Assembly: GCF_026041215.1 (NCBI RefSeq)
Contig: NZ_JAPEIQ010000039.1
Coordinates: 399,018-463,017, forward strand
DNA from: Hoyosella sp. YIM 151337
Lineage (GTDB): Bacteria > Actinomycetota > Actinomycetes > Mycobacteriales > Mycobacteriaceae
Direction: 5' to 3'
Length of the DNA: 64,000 nucleotides
Position numbers and translations under genes: made by a program. This document shows, one piece after another, positions 26,120 through 34,603 of the stretch. The notes under the pieces are model-generated. The model saw only the letters and a program-made list of their open reading frames with translations. It made no database searches and was not told where the DNA came from. The first letter of the stretch is position 1. The number at the start of each line of letters is the position of its first letter.

Positions 26120-26194
26120 GGTAGGTTGGGATTAACGTGCCTACCTTGTGGGCGCTAGATGATCCGCCAGACAGAATCTGGCGGGCCGCTAGAT
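26120..26194. promoter_or_regulatory. Nested dyads and direct repeats in a divergent control region
   Basis: Within the 106 bases separating the FMN reductase and the large regulator there are three signals: GGTAGG/CCTACC (26120-26125 and 26140-26145); a perfect hairpin or operator CCGCCAGA-CAGAA-TCTGGCGG (26164-26184); and a direct repeat GCTAGAT at 26154-26160 and 26188-26194 that brackets the second dyad. The density suggests a protein-binding control region serving both directions. Confidence 0.55.
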
Positions 26195-26215
26195 CACCAG
26201 CGGAGGCGGGAGGCA

Positions 26216-29200
26216 GTGACGGTTCGCATGCGTCGCGGCCTGTTCGGGCGCGAGACGGCCTTGCAGTTGCTGGATGACGCAATCCAGCGCAACCGGACCA
26301 GTCACGGCGGTGTCGTGCTAGTCGCTGGTGAGCCGGGGATCGGGAAAACAACACTGCTCTCCCATGCGATGAGCCGTATAGATGACGACTGTCTCGTGCT
26401 GCACGGCGCATGCTGGGAACGCGACGGCGCACCGGGATTCTGGCCGATAATCCAGGCGTTACGTGGACTTCAGCGTGATATTGGTGCTGAGAAATGGCGC
26501 GACGCGGTGCAGATTGCAGGGGAATCTTTGACGTTTCTGCTCGGCGATATCACCGAAGCACCGCGCGCTGACGACTTCTCGGACGGAGAGTTTCAGCATT
26601 TCGATGCGATCAGCCGGATGCTGATGTTCGTTGCACGAGAACGTCCCGTCATCCTCGCGATCGATGACCTGCACTGGGCTGACGCCGCGTCGCTGCGTGC
26701 CCTGGAGTTCGTTGCGCGCCACACCTGGTACGAGCGCGTACTGGTGCTGGGCACATACCGTGATACCGAATTGGGCATTGGCGCACTGCCTGAAGGGCAG
26801 GAAGAAGCGCTCAAGAGGCTAGTGGCTAAAGGCCGAACCATCGCCCTGACCGGGCTTGCTGCAACGGAAATTCGCGGCCTAGTCAGTGCACTTACCGGCG
26901 CAGAACCAGGGGATGCGGTCGTTGGTGATCTCGAGCGTCGCAGTGGCGGAAACCCACTTTACGTCGAACAGCTTGTGCAGCTTGGAGACGCCGCGCAAGC
27001 GTCAACTGAGCTCCCGGCGAATCTTCGCGATGCCGCGCGCAGACGCGTGGACTCGCTCCCTGGGCCGGTGAGCGCACTATTGGTGGACGCTGCAGTGCTG
27101 GGCCCGAGGTTCAGCCGGTCGCTGCTATCGCAGATTCACTATGCGCCTCCCGCAGAGGTGCACCACATGATTGAGTCCGCCGTGCAAGCGGGCATTCTCG
27201 TCTCGTATAGCCGGGGGGAGTACGGGTTCGCGCATGAACTCGTCCGTGATGCACTGCATGAATCGATCGAACCCCATGACAGGCAGTCACGGCACGCAGC
27301 GGTCGTCGGTGCGATCCAAACACACACCGCACTCGCGCGTGACACACCGAACCCGGTGATGCTGGCCTACCACGCCTACCAGGCGGTCCCTGCGATTGCT
27401 GCCGAGCACGCTGCAACTCTCAGTCTCGGCGCGGCGCGGGAAGCGGCGTGCCGACTCGCTGCAGCTGAAGCGTGCGTGCACTATGAGCGCGCACTCGAGT
27501 TCCTCTCGGATCCGGCGAAGCGCGCGGATGTCCAGGTGAAATACGCCGAGCAACTGCAGCGTTCGGGACGGATCGAGGATGCACGGCAGACACTCGACGG
27601 CGTCATAGCCGCCGCGAAGGCAGCCCGCGACCCGCTCTTGCTCGGCCGCGCCGCACTTGTTCTGTACTCACTCGGTGGTGTCTCCGGAGGAATCGATTTC
27701 GCGGCGTTCTTGAAAGGGGCCGGCGATGAACTCACCAGTGTCGAGGATCCGGCAGGCGCTGCGCTGCGGGCACAGCTGTTCGCGGCAGCGAGCAGGACGC
27801 TCAGATTGCTGGATCCATCGGATCCCCGTGCCGACGGCTTGAGTACGGAGGCGATGGCTCAGGCGCAGCTAGCGGCTGACGATCAGACCCTCGCACAGTG
27901 CTTGCTCGCGCGGCATGACGTGATCTGGAGGCCCGAAACAGCGAGTGAGCGTGTCGAGTTGGCTACCGGAATCGTCGAAGCCGCTCGCCGGGCCGGTCAC
28001 CGCGAAATCGAGGCGACCGGCTTGCTGTTGCGAGCGAACGCCCGGATGGAGCTCGGCGACCCCCGGTTCGCCGACGAGCACCACGCTTTACGTGAGCTCG
28101 CAGACACGGCACGGCTGCCCCGGGTGCGGTTCATCGTGCTAACCCGTGCCGCTGCCCTCGCTTCCTGGCGTGGCGATTTCGATGAGGCGCAGCGAGCCAT
28201 GCTGGCGGCGGATGAACTGGGGGCGGAGATTGGGGAGCCTGACCGGCACGCGCTGTTGCGTGACCAGCGATGGGCGCTGGCACGTGCCCAGAATGACATC
28301 GACGCGGCAGAGTTGTTGCTGGCAGATAGCCGGGAACGGACGGACCCGGTCGTGGAAATGATGCACATGCTGACGGAACTCGACCGATTCGCGCGTCGGC
28401 AGCCGGGTGGTATTTACCCGATCCAGATGGTGCACGAGGCTTGCGCGCGACTCAAAGAGTTTTCGCGTGCCCACCCAGCTTGGTTTCGCCCACTGTGGCT
28501 CGCTGCCCGCGCCGAGATAGTGGCGGCCGCTGCTCAGCGCGACCTCGCAGACGAGGTGCTCGTTGAGTTGTCCGGTTATCCTGAGTGGCTGGTGGTCTCC
28601 GGCGGCGGAGTCGTGCTCGGACCGGTGGACTTCTACCGAGCCCTGCTCCACCGTGCCGCTGGTCGTGTGGAGGAGACGGGCTTAGCGCTGCAGGCAGGTA
28701 TCCGGGTGGCACGCAAAATGGGGTCACCGTTATGGGAAGCCCGTGTGGCATCCTTGCAGGCCAAGGCGGACGCTGCCCCGCCCGATTCAGGGCGGTTTTC
28801 ATTCGTGTTCGATGGCTCAGTTTGGCGGCTCTCCTTCGATGACCACGTCAGTTACCTCCCCGATGCGAAGGGGCTGCACGACCTTCGCTACCTTTTGGGC
28901 CACCCTCACCGGCCTGTCTCCGCCGTGGATTTGCTCACCGCGGGCAGCGGCAGGGAATCGAGGGCAGCCCGGTCGTTCAGCGGAGATCGAGTTCTCGACG
29001 CGGAAGCTAAGCGGCAGTACCGCGAACGCATCGGAACACTCGACACACTCATCGACGACGCAATCGCTGCCATGGACGACGCGGCAGCAGCGAAGCTAGA
29101 TAAGGAACGACAGGCTCTGCTGGACGAACTCCGCAGCGCGGCGTTCGGCAGCCACGAGCACCGCCTTGGAGATGAAGCCGAGCGATCACGGAAAGCGGTG

Positions 29201-29335
29201 AGTGCGCGCATCCGCGATGCGCTGCGCCGCATAAGGACCCGGGATGAGCGCCTGTACATGCATCTCGACGCATCGATTCAAACCGGGCTGAAATGCATGT
29301 ATGCCCCCCAAGAGACCCACCCGTGGGAGCTTTGA
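26216..29335 (+). CDS. Large STAND-type ATPase transcriptional regulator
   Basis: A 1,039-residue protein. Residues 8-46 contain FGRE and Walker A GEPGIGKTT, Walker B is LAIDDLHWAD (about 146-155), and the NTPase module extends to about residue 330 (ERRSGGNPLYVEQL). A long helical TPR-like region (about 330-850) follows. The last 180 residues do not carry a LuxR helix-turn-helix. They hold a domain beginning VWRLSFDDHVSYLPDAKGL and ending SRKAVSARIRDALRRIR, seen in other actinobacterial regulators, whose DNA-binding role is unproven. The GTG at 26216 is chosen because GGAGG lies nine bases upstream; the frame opens at ATG 26159. Divergent from the reductase/exporter operon, which it may control. 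Confidence 0.8.
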   Translation: MTVRMRRGLFGRETALQLLDDAIQRNRTSHGGVVLVAGEPGIGKTTLLSHAMSRIDDDCLVLHGACWERDGAPGFWPIIQALRGLQRDIGAEKWRDAVQIAGESLTFLLGDITEAPRADDFSDGEFQHFDAISRMLMFVARERPVILAIDDLHWADAASLRALEFVARHTWYERVLVLGTYRDTELGIGALPEGQEEALKRLVAKGRTIALTGLAATEIRGLVSALTGAEPGDAVVGDLERRSGGNPLYVEQLVQLGDAAQASTELPANLRDAARRRVDSLPGPVSALLVDAAVLGPRFSRSLLSQIHYAPPAEVHHMIESAVQAGILVSYSRGEYGFAHELVRDALHESIEPHDRQSRHAAVVGAIQTHTALARDTPNPVMLAYHAYQAVPAIAAEHAATLSLGAAREAACRLAAAEACVHYERALEFLSDPAKRADVQVKYAEQLQRSGRIEDARQTLDGVIAAAKAARDPLLLGRAALVLYSLGGVSGGIDFAAFLKGAGDELTSVEDPAGAALRAQLFAAASRTLRLLDPSDPRADGLSTEAMAQAQLAADDQTLAQCLLARHDVIWRPETASERVELATGIVEAARRAGHREIEATGLLLRANARMELGDPRFADEHHALRELADTARLPRVRFIVLTRAAALASWRGDFDEAQRAMLAADELGAEIGEPDRHALLRDQRWALARAQNDIDAAELLLADSRERTDPVVEMMHMLTELDRFARRQPGGIYPIQMVHEACARLKEFSRAHPAWFRPLWLAARAEIVAAAAQRDLADEVLVELSGYPEWLVVSGGGVVLGPVDFYRALLHRAAGRVEETGLALQAGIRVARKMGSPLWEARVASLQAKADAAPPDSGRFSFVFDGSVWRLSFDDHVSYLPDAKGLHDLRYLLGHPHRPVSAVDLLTAGSGRESRAARSFSGDRVLDAEAKRQYRERIGTLDTLIDDAIAAMDDAAAAKLDKERQALLDELRSAAFGSHEHRLGDEAERSRKAVSARIRDALRRIRTRDERLYMHLDASIQTGLKCMYAPQETHPWEL

Positions 29336-29361
29336 GGTACGGACGTGACAGACTCTGTACC

Positions 29362-30504
29362 GTGCTACGTGTTGGATTGACAGGCGGAATCGGGGCCGGC
29401 AAGTCGACGGTCTCGAAGGTGCTCGACGAACTGGGCGCGGTGATTATTGATGCCGATCAGATCGCGCGTGAGGTAGTCGCGCCCGGCACCGCCGGTTTAC
29501 GTAGGCTTGTTGCAGCGTTCGGGTCCGAAATCTTGCTCGGCGACGGCAGCCTCAATCGTCCTGCTCTCGCTGCGAAAGCGTTCAAGGACGACGAGTCGCG
29601 GCTCAAGCTGAATTCCATCGTGCATCCGCTGGTAGGCCGGCGTACGGCGGAGTTGAGCGAATCCGCACCGGAGAATGCGATTCTGGTGCACGACATCCCG
29701 TTGCTCATCGAGAACGGGATCGGTCCAACGTGCAATCTCGTCATGGTGGTGCACGCGGAAACCGAGCAGCGCGTGCAGCGGCTAACCCGATTGCGCGGAA
29801 TGCCTGAGGAGGACGCGCGGGCGCGAATTGCCGCGCAGGCGACGGACGAGGAGCGCCGACTCGCCGCAGACATCTGGCTGGACAACACCCGCAGCGAGCA
29901 ACAACTTGCGGCACAGGTGCGCGACGCGTGGACAAGCCGGCTCGTTCCTTTCGAGGAGAACGTGCGAATGCGGCGGGCGGCGACCGCGCAACCGGAACTC
30001 TGCTCGCCCGATGCCAGCTGGGCTGCCGTGGGTGCGCGGCTCGTCAAGCGCCTGCAATTCCTTGCAGGCGGCTTGGCACAGCGCGTCGAGCATATCGGGT
30101 CGACAGCTGTCCCAGAACTCCCGGCACGGGACGTCATCGATCTTCAGGTATCGGTGGAGTCGACGGTCGCGGCTGATGAGATTGCGCCCCTGCTTGAGGC
30201 TGGCGGCTTTCCGCGCAGGACTGATATCACGAGCGACAATCCACGTGCAGGTTCCGGCCCCGAGGGCTGGGAGAAGCGCTTGCACGCAAGCGCGGACCCG
30301 GGTCAGCCCGCGCATGTCCACGTGCGCGTGACGGGCTCGCTGGGGGAGCGGTACGCCATCGTGTTTCGTGACTGGCTTCGCTCGGACGCTGCCGCGCGCG
30401 CGGAATATGCGGGCATCAAGCAGCGGGCCGCGGTGTCACCGGACTATTCGGACGCGAAGGAACAGTGGTTCGACGCGGTGTATAGCCGAATGATGGGTAA
30501 CTAG
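29362..30504 (+). CDS. coaE: Dephospho-CoA kinase fused to a GrpB-family domain
   Basis: A 380-residue fusion. Residues 1-200 are dephospho-CoA kinase (P-loop LTGGIGAGKST at 5-15, DADQIAREVV, and a lid region RLTRLRGMPEEDARARI), which phosphorylates dephospho-CoA in the last step of CoA synthesis. Residues about 215-380 form a GrpB/UPF0157 domain of the nucleotidyltransferase fold (VEHIGSTAVPELPARDVIDLQV and HVHVRVTGS). The same fusion occurs in M. tuberculosis CoaE, where the C-terminal half affects folding or activity. The GTG at 29362 is used since the P-loop follows within five residues. Its last four bases overlap the DUF402 gene on the other strand. Confidence 0.95.
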   Translation: MLRVGLTGGIGAGKSTVSKVLDELGAVIIDADQIAREVVAPGTAGLRRLVAAFGSEILLGDGSLNRPALAAKAFKDDESRLKLNSIVHPLVGRRTAELSESAPENAILVHDIPLLIENGIGPTCNLVMVVHAETEQRVQRLTRLRGMPEEDARARIAAQATDEERRLAADIWLDNTRSEQQLAAQVRDAWTSRLVPFEENVRMRRAATAQPELCSPDASWAAVGARLVKRLQFLAGGLAQRVEHIGSTAVPELPARDVIDLQVSVESTVAADEIAPLLEAGGFPRRTDITSDNPRAGSGPEGWEKRLHASADPGQPAHVHVRVTGSLGERYAIVFRDWLRSDAAARAEYAGIKQRAAVSPDYSDAKEQWFDAVYSRMMGN

Positions 30505-31061
30505 CGCCACCAGATTTCCATCCCGTGCGCGGCGAGCCACCCCTCGAGTGTATGACCGTGCGCCGCGATACCGTCGACCACTCTGATCGCACGCTGAAAC
30601 GCCTGTTGAGCGGTTCCCGCGCTGATGTGGCCTGCACAGTGGGCAGCGAGCAACTCGTCGACGTCTTGGACCTCGCATTCCCGCCCCGTGCGGACCACGA
30701 TGTCCAAGTAGTGGTCGACGGATCTCCACTGCGTGGGCGAGGGAGTGAAGTCACCGATATCCACATAGAAGTTCTGGTCTCGTTCGTGGGCGGGATAAAA
30801 GTGGAAAATTGACGCGCGGATGCCGAATCGGGGAATGATCCACGACTCGAGGTAGTGGAACTGTTCGTGGTCGGCAGGCCGGCCCATGTAGAGGCCCCAT
30901 GGTTCAAGGTGGTATCGATCGACTGGCCGTACGAACCCCTTAGGATCTGTGTTTGTGCGGTCAGTGAGATTGAACTTCTCAACTTTCGGTGAGTGCACGT
31001 GCACTACCGCTGCGGGAGTGGGCGCGCCCGCCTTACTGTGACGTGTGTCATAGAGGCTCAT
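30501..31061 (-). CDS. DUF402 (FomD-like) protein
   Basis: A 186-residue protein. The core with [20 protein letters not shown] and [39 protein letters not shown] has the acidic and tyrosine pattern of the DUF402/FomD fold, some members of which hydrolyse nucleoside diphosphates or CMP esters. The ATG at 31061 is chosen because GGTGGA lies close upstream. A homologue is recalled at the same position (between coaE and uvrB) in mycobacteria. Substrate unknown here. Confidence 0.82.
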   Translation of the reverse strand: MSLYDTRHSKAGAPTPAAVVHVHSPKVEKFNLTDRTNTDPKGFVRPVDRYHLEPWGLYMGRPADHEQFHYLESWIIPRFGIRASIFHFYPAHERDQNFYVDIGDFTPSPTQWRSVDHYLDIVVRTGRECEVQDVDELLAAHCAGHISAGTAQQAFQRAIRVVDGIAAHGHTLEGWLAAHGMEIWWR

Positions 31062-31149
31062 ATGTCCACCGTACCTTTCGCGTAGTTTGTCACACGAGGG
31101 GCGCCAATCTGCGAATCCTTCAACGCGGCGGCCATCTCGGCGCCGATAT

Positions 31150-31172
31150 CTGTCAGACTGCCGCATTACCCT
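31150..31172 (+). promoter_or_regulatory. RecA-independent damage-type promoter of uvrB
   Basis: CTGTCAGAC (31150-31158), eight bases, then TACCCT (31167-31172) fits tTGTCRgtg-N8-TAnnnT in all strongly conserved positions. Seven bases separate TACCCT from ATG 31180, so the message is probably leaderless. Confidence 0.62.
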
Positions 31173-31179
31173 GGTGTCT

Positions 31180-33348
31180 ATGGCATTTGCGACTGAACTC
31201 CCGGACGCCGCACTAGCTCATTCCGAGTACCGTCCGATTGGCGAGGTCGAGCGCACTTCCGGGCGGTTCACGGTGGTGAGTGACTACCAGCCGGCCGGTG
31301 ATCAGCCAGCGGCAATCAACGATCTCGAGCGACGGCTGCGGCGCGGCGAGAAGGATGTCGTCCTGCTGGGGGCGACCGGTACAGGCAAGTCTGCAACGAC
31401 TGCATGGCTGATCGAGCGCATGCAACGGCCAACACTGCTGATGGCGCCCAACAAGACTCTTGCAGCGCAGCTCGCCAATGAGCTCAGGGAGATGCTGCCG
31501 AACAATGCCGTGGAGTACTTTGTTTCGTACTACGACTACTACCAGCCAGAAGCCTATATCGCGCAGACTGACACATACATTGAGAAGGACAGCTCAATCA
31601 ACGACGATGTCGAGCGACTTCGGCACCGGGCCACGTCGAGTCTGTTGTCTCGCCGGGACGTTGTGGTCGTCTCGTCGGTCTCCTGCATCTATGGTCTGGG
31701 CACGCCGCAGTCGTATCTCGATCGATCGATCGAGATCAGCGTTGGTGAGGAAGTGCCGCGAGACCGGCTGTTGCGTTTGCTTGTCGACATTCAGTACACG
31801 CGCAATGATTTAGCTTTCACGCGTGGCGCATTCCGGGTGCGTGGTGACACATTGGACATCATTCCGGCATATGAAGAACTGGCGGTACGCGTCGAGTTCT
31901 TCGGTGATGAGGTTGACTCGCTCTACTATCTCCACCCGCTTACGGGTGATGTCGTGCAGCAAGTCGAGTCGCTGCGCATCTTCCCCGCCACGCATTACGT
32001 GGCCGGGCCTGAGCGTATGGAGAAGGCAATCCAGGGCATCGAGCAAGAGCTTGAACACCGGCTCGCCGATTTGGAAAATCGCGGCAAACTGCTCGAAGCG
32101 CAGCGCTTGCGTATGCGAACGTCATATGACATCGAAATGATGCGGCAGGTTGGCTTCTGCTCCGGCATTGAGAACTACTCACGCCACATCGACGCTCGCG
32201 CCTCCGGGACCCCGCCTGCGACTCTGCTCGACTATTTCCCGGACGACTTCCTGCTTGTCATCGACGAATCGCACGTGACCGTCCCGCAAATTGGCGGCAT
32301 GTACGAGGGCGATATGTCGCGAAAGCGAAACCTCGTTGAATTTGGGTTCCGGCTGCCGTCAGCACTGGACAACCGTCCGTTGACGTGGGAAGAGTTCTCG
32401 CAGCGCATCGGCCAAACGGTGTACCTGTCGGCGACGCCCGGACCGTACGAGCTTGGCCGGACTGGTGGCGAATTCGTTGAGCAGGTAATCCGCCCGACCG
32501 GGCTTGTCGACCCGAAGGTGGTAATTAAACCAACCAAGGGTCAGATCGATGACCTTGTCCATGAAGTGCGCACCAGAACCGACCGCGACGAGCGTGTCCT
32601 TGTCACCACTCTCACGAAGAAGATGGCGGAGGATCTGACCGACTATCTGTTGGAATTAGGAATCAAAGTCCGCTATCTCCATTCAGATATCGATACTCTC
32701 CGGCGAGTTGAACTGCTACGGCAATTACGTCTGGGCGAATTTGACGTTCTCGTCGGAATTAACCTACTCCGGGAAGGTCTTGACCTGCCAGAAGTATCTC
32801 TGGTGGCGATTCTTGACGCGGACAAAGAGGGTTTCCTGCGAAGTTCTACGAGTCTGATCCAAACGATCGGGCGAGCGGCGCGCAACGTTTCCGGTGAAGT
32901 GCATATGTACGCGGACAAGGTCACCGACTCGATGCAACGGGCAATCGAAGAGACTGAGCGCCGTCGCGAGAAGCAAATCGCTTATAACAACGAGCACGGC
33001 ATCGAACCCGCGCCGCTTCGCAAGAAGATTGCGGACATTCTCGATCAGGTTTACGAAGAAGCCGATGATACCGACGCGGCAGTTGCGGTAGGGGGCTCGG
33101 GTCGCAACGCGTCACGCGGGCGCCGAGCGCAAGGAGAACCTGGAAAGGTCGTGAGCCCTGGGGTTTACGAAGGGCAAGACGTCAAGGCCATGCCGCGTGC
33201 TGAGCTTGCGGACCTGATTGCTCAACTGACTGATCAGATGATGGCGGCGGCTCGGGACCTTCAATTCGAACTGGCCGCACGATTGCGCGACGAGATTACT
33301 GACCTAAAGAAAGAACTTCGAGGAATGGATGCGGCGGGGATGTCTTGA
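31180..33348 (+). CDS. uvrB: UvrABC system protein B
   Basis: A 722-residue helicase-like damage verifier of nucleotide excision repair. Walker A is GATGTGKSA (64-72). The beta-hairpin that clamps DNA contains [29 protein letters not shown]. Helicase motifs include [14 protein letters not shown] and TIGRAARN, and a C-terminal UVR motif (about 680-715) binds UvrC/UvrA. The ATG at 31180 lies at the predicted transcript start and is used instead of upstream in-frame codons. A (GATC)-type tetranucleotide tract occurs inside the gene at 31715-31736. Confidence 0.97.
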   Translation: MAFATELPDAALAHSEYRPIGEVERTSGRFTVVSDYQPAGDQPAAINDLERRLRRGEKDVVLLGATGTGKSATTAWLIERMQRPTLLMAPNKTLAAQLANELREMLPNNAVEYFVSYYDYYQPEAYIAQTDTYIEKDSSINDDVERLRHRATSSLLSRRDVVVVSSVSCIYGLGTPQSYLDRSIEISVGEEVPRDRLLRLLVDIQYTRNDLAFTRGAFRVRGDTLDIIPAYEELAVRVEFFGDEVDSLYYLHPLTGDVVQQVESLRIFPATHYVAGPERMEKAIQGIEQELEHRLADLENRGKLLEAQRLRMRTSYDIEMMRQVGFCSGIENYSRHIDARASGTPPATLLDYFPDDFLLVIDESHVTVPQIGGMYEGDMSRKRNLVEFGFRLPSALDNRPLTWEEFSQRIGQTVYLSATPGPYELGRTGGEFVEQVIRPTGLVDPKVVIKPTKGQIDDLVHEVRTRTDRDERVLVTTLTKKMAEDLTDYLLELGIKVRYLHSDIDTLRRVELLRQLRLGEFDVLVGINLLREGLDLPEVSLVAILDADKEGFLRSSTSLIQTIGRAARNVSGEVHMYADKVTDSMQRAIEETERRREKQIAYNNEHGIEPAPLRKKIADILDQVYEEADDTDAAVAVGGSGRNASRGRRAQGEPGKVVSPGVYEGQDVKAMPRAELADLIAQLTDQMMAAARDLQFELAARLRDEITDLKKELRGMDAAGMS
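31715..31736. repeat. 22-bp perfect palindrome of tandem ATCG units within uvrB
   Basis: A core CGATCGATCGATCG is flanked by ATCT and AGAT to give 22 bases identical to their own reverse complement. It codes for part of [10 protein letters not shown]. The run of four-base units could slip and shift the frame. Confidence 0.9.
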
Positions 33349-33531
33349 CCACATACTCCGGTGATCTGTGACAGAGATCGCGAGAATTACCTCCAAAAGT
33401 CGGTGGAATCACCACTGAAATCGGCGTGAAGATAGGTGTCTACAGACTAGTGTCAGCGCTAGCAGTACCTACCGCGCTCGATGCGGGGCGTTACCGTGCC
33501 CCGAGCACTGGCAAGATCAATGGAGGAACGA

Positions 33532-33984
33532 ATGACCGCCTACCGCACGATTGTCGTGGGTTCAGATGGTTCCGAATCATCGCTCAAGGCTGTCGAGAAG
33601 GCTGGAGCGCTCGCAGGCGATGAGGATGCCAAGCTGGTGATTGCCTGCGCGTACTATCCGAGCGATCCGAAGGAACTCGGCGACGCGGCGGACCAGCTCA
33701 AAGACGATGCGTATCAAATCACTGGTGCTGCGCCGACGTACGAAATTCTGCGCAAAGCCCGTGAACGCGCGGTTGATGCGGGGGCGAAGAACGTCGTGGA
33801 ACGCGCCGTGGTGGGAGCTCCTGTCGACTCTCTGCTCGCGCTCGTCGAGGAAGTAAGCGCAGATTTGCTTGTGGTCGGTAATCGTGGCCTCAATACTCTG
33901 ACTGGCCGGTTGCTTGGCTCGGTGCCGTCGGACGTCGCACGCAAATCAGCGAGTGATGTGCTGATCGTGCACACAACTCGCTAA
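33532..33984 (+). CDS. Universal stress protein
   Basis: A 150-residue single-domain Usp. VVGSDGSESS at the start and the ATP-binding signature GNRGLNTLTGRLLGSVPSDVARKS (the G-2x-G-9x-G-S pattern) near the C-terminus mark an ATP-binding subfamily. The ATG at 33532 has GGAGG eight bases upstream. Position between uvrB and uvrA agrees with M. tuberculosis Rv1636, a Usp reported to bind cAMP. In the 183-base upstream gap only a CGGGGC/GCCCCG dyad (33484-33503) is notable. Confidence 0.93.
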   Translation: MTAYRTIVVGSDGSESSLKAVEKAGALAGDEDAKLVIACAYYPSDPKELGDAADQLKDDAYQITGAAPTYEILRKARERAVDAGAKNVVERAVVGAPVDSLLALVEEVSADLLVVGNRGLNTLTGRLLGSVPSDVARKSASDVLIVHTTR

Positions 33985-34002
33985 GGACGCGAGACGCACA
34001 GA

Positions 34003-34026
34003 CCGGGGCAGGATTGCCTGCCCCGG
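34003..34026. terminator. Terminator-like hairpin after the stress protein gene
   Basis: CCGGGGCAGG-ATTG-CCTGCCCCGG is a perfect 10-bp stem with a four-base loop, between the stress protein gene and the convergent DUF732 gene. It lacks a U-tract, so termination would be of the actinobacterial U-less kind. Confidence 0.72.
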
Positions 34027-34035
34027 GCGCAGTTG

Positions 34036-34500
34036 TCACGAGCAGTAGTGGGCTTGGGCGGCGTCGACGTAGATCTGTGCAATCTCCTGGCCGGACATGT
34101 CGCCGCTGGTTTCGCGTGCGATCACATTCGTCACGGACCGAAGGTTGTCGATGATCTGATCCTCGGTGGCACCAGCGTTGATCTGCGCGCAAATGCCTCG
34201 GCCGAGTTGCAGCGCGGTTGCAGGCGATTGCCCTTCCACCCCGGACCGTTCGAGTGCGTCGAGGAGACCCCGCGCACGCTCATCCGCGATAGAACTGGGC
34301 AGTGCTTCAGGTCTGTCGGTTCCATCAAGCCCGGCCTCGCCGTGTGCTCCCGCGTGCAGCGCCGCAGCGCCTGCAGGCGCATCGGCAAGATCAGAAAGCG
34401 GCTCGCTGCCGCCGCATCCCGCAAGCCCGATGGCAGTTACAGCTGCCAACAGCGTGGCGGCCGCGGCGCGTCGCGATGAGTGCGCCTGATTCTTGAGCAT
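34036..34500 (-). CDS. DUF732 lipoprotein
   Basis: A 154-residue secreted lipoprotein. A basic start is followed by a hydrophobic segment and the lipobox LAGC (Cys29). After a low-complexity stretch the last 90 residues (GRGICAQINAGATEDQIIDNL and YVDAAQAHYCS) match DUF732, small helical domains with two conserved cysteines found in many mycobacterial exported proteins. Role unknown. The ATG at 34500 is the only good start. The 100-base gap upstream has no clear promoter. Confidence 0.82.
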   Translation of the reverse strand: MLKNQAHSSRRAAAATLLAAVTAIGLAGCGGSEPLSDLADAPAGAAALHAGAHGEAGLDGTDRPEALPSSIADERARGLLDALERSGVEGQSPATALQLGRGICAQINAGATEDQIIDNLRSVTNVIARETSGDMSGQEIAQIYVDAAQAHYCS

Positions 34501-34590
34501 CGGGGTACGGTCCCTTCATAAGTGGTGCATCTACTCAGCAGTGTGCAGTGTGAGAGCGCTGACGCACATCAACTTCGCCCAGCTGGCAAC

Positions 34591-34603
34591 TAGTACCGTA
34601 CTA
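34591..34603. promoter_or_regulatory. 13-bp palindrome at the end of the helicase gene
   Basis: TAGTAC-C-GTACTA covers the stop codon of the helicase gene and lies about 90 bases upstream of the lipoprotein start. It may be an operator for the lipoprotein gene; no terminator is seen between the two genes. Confidence 0.3.
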
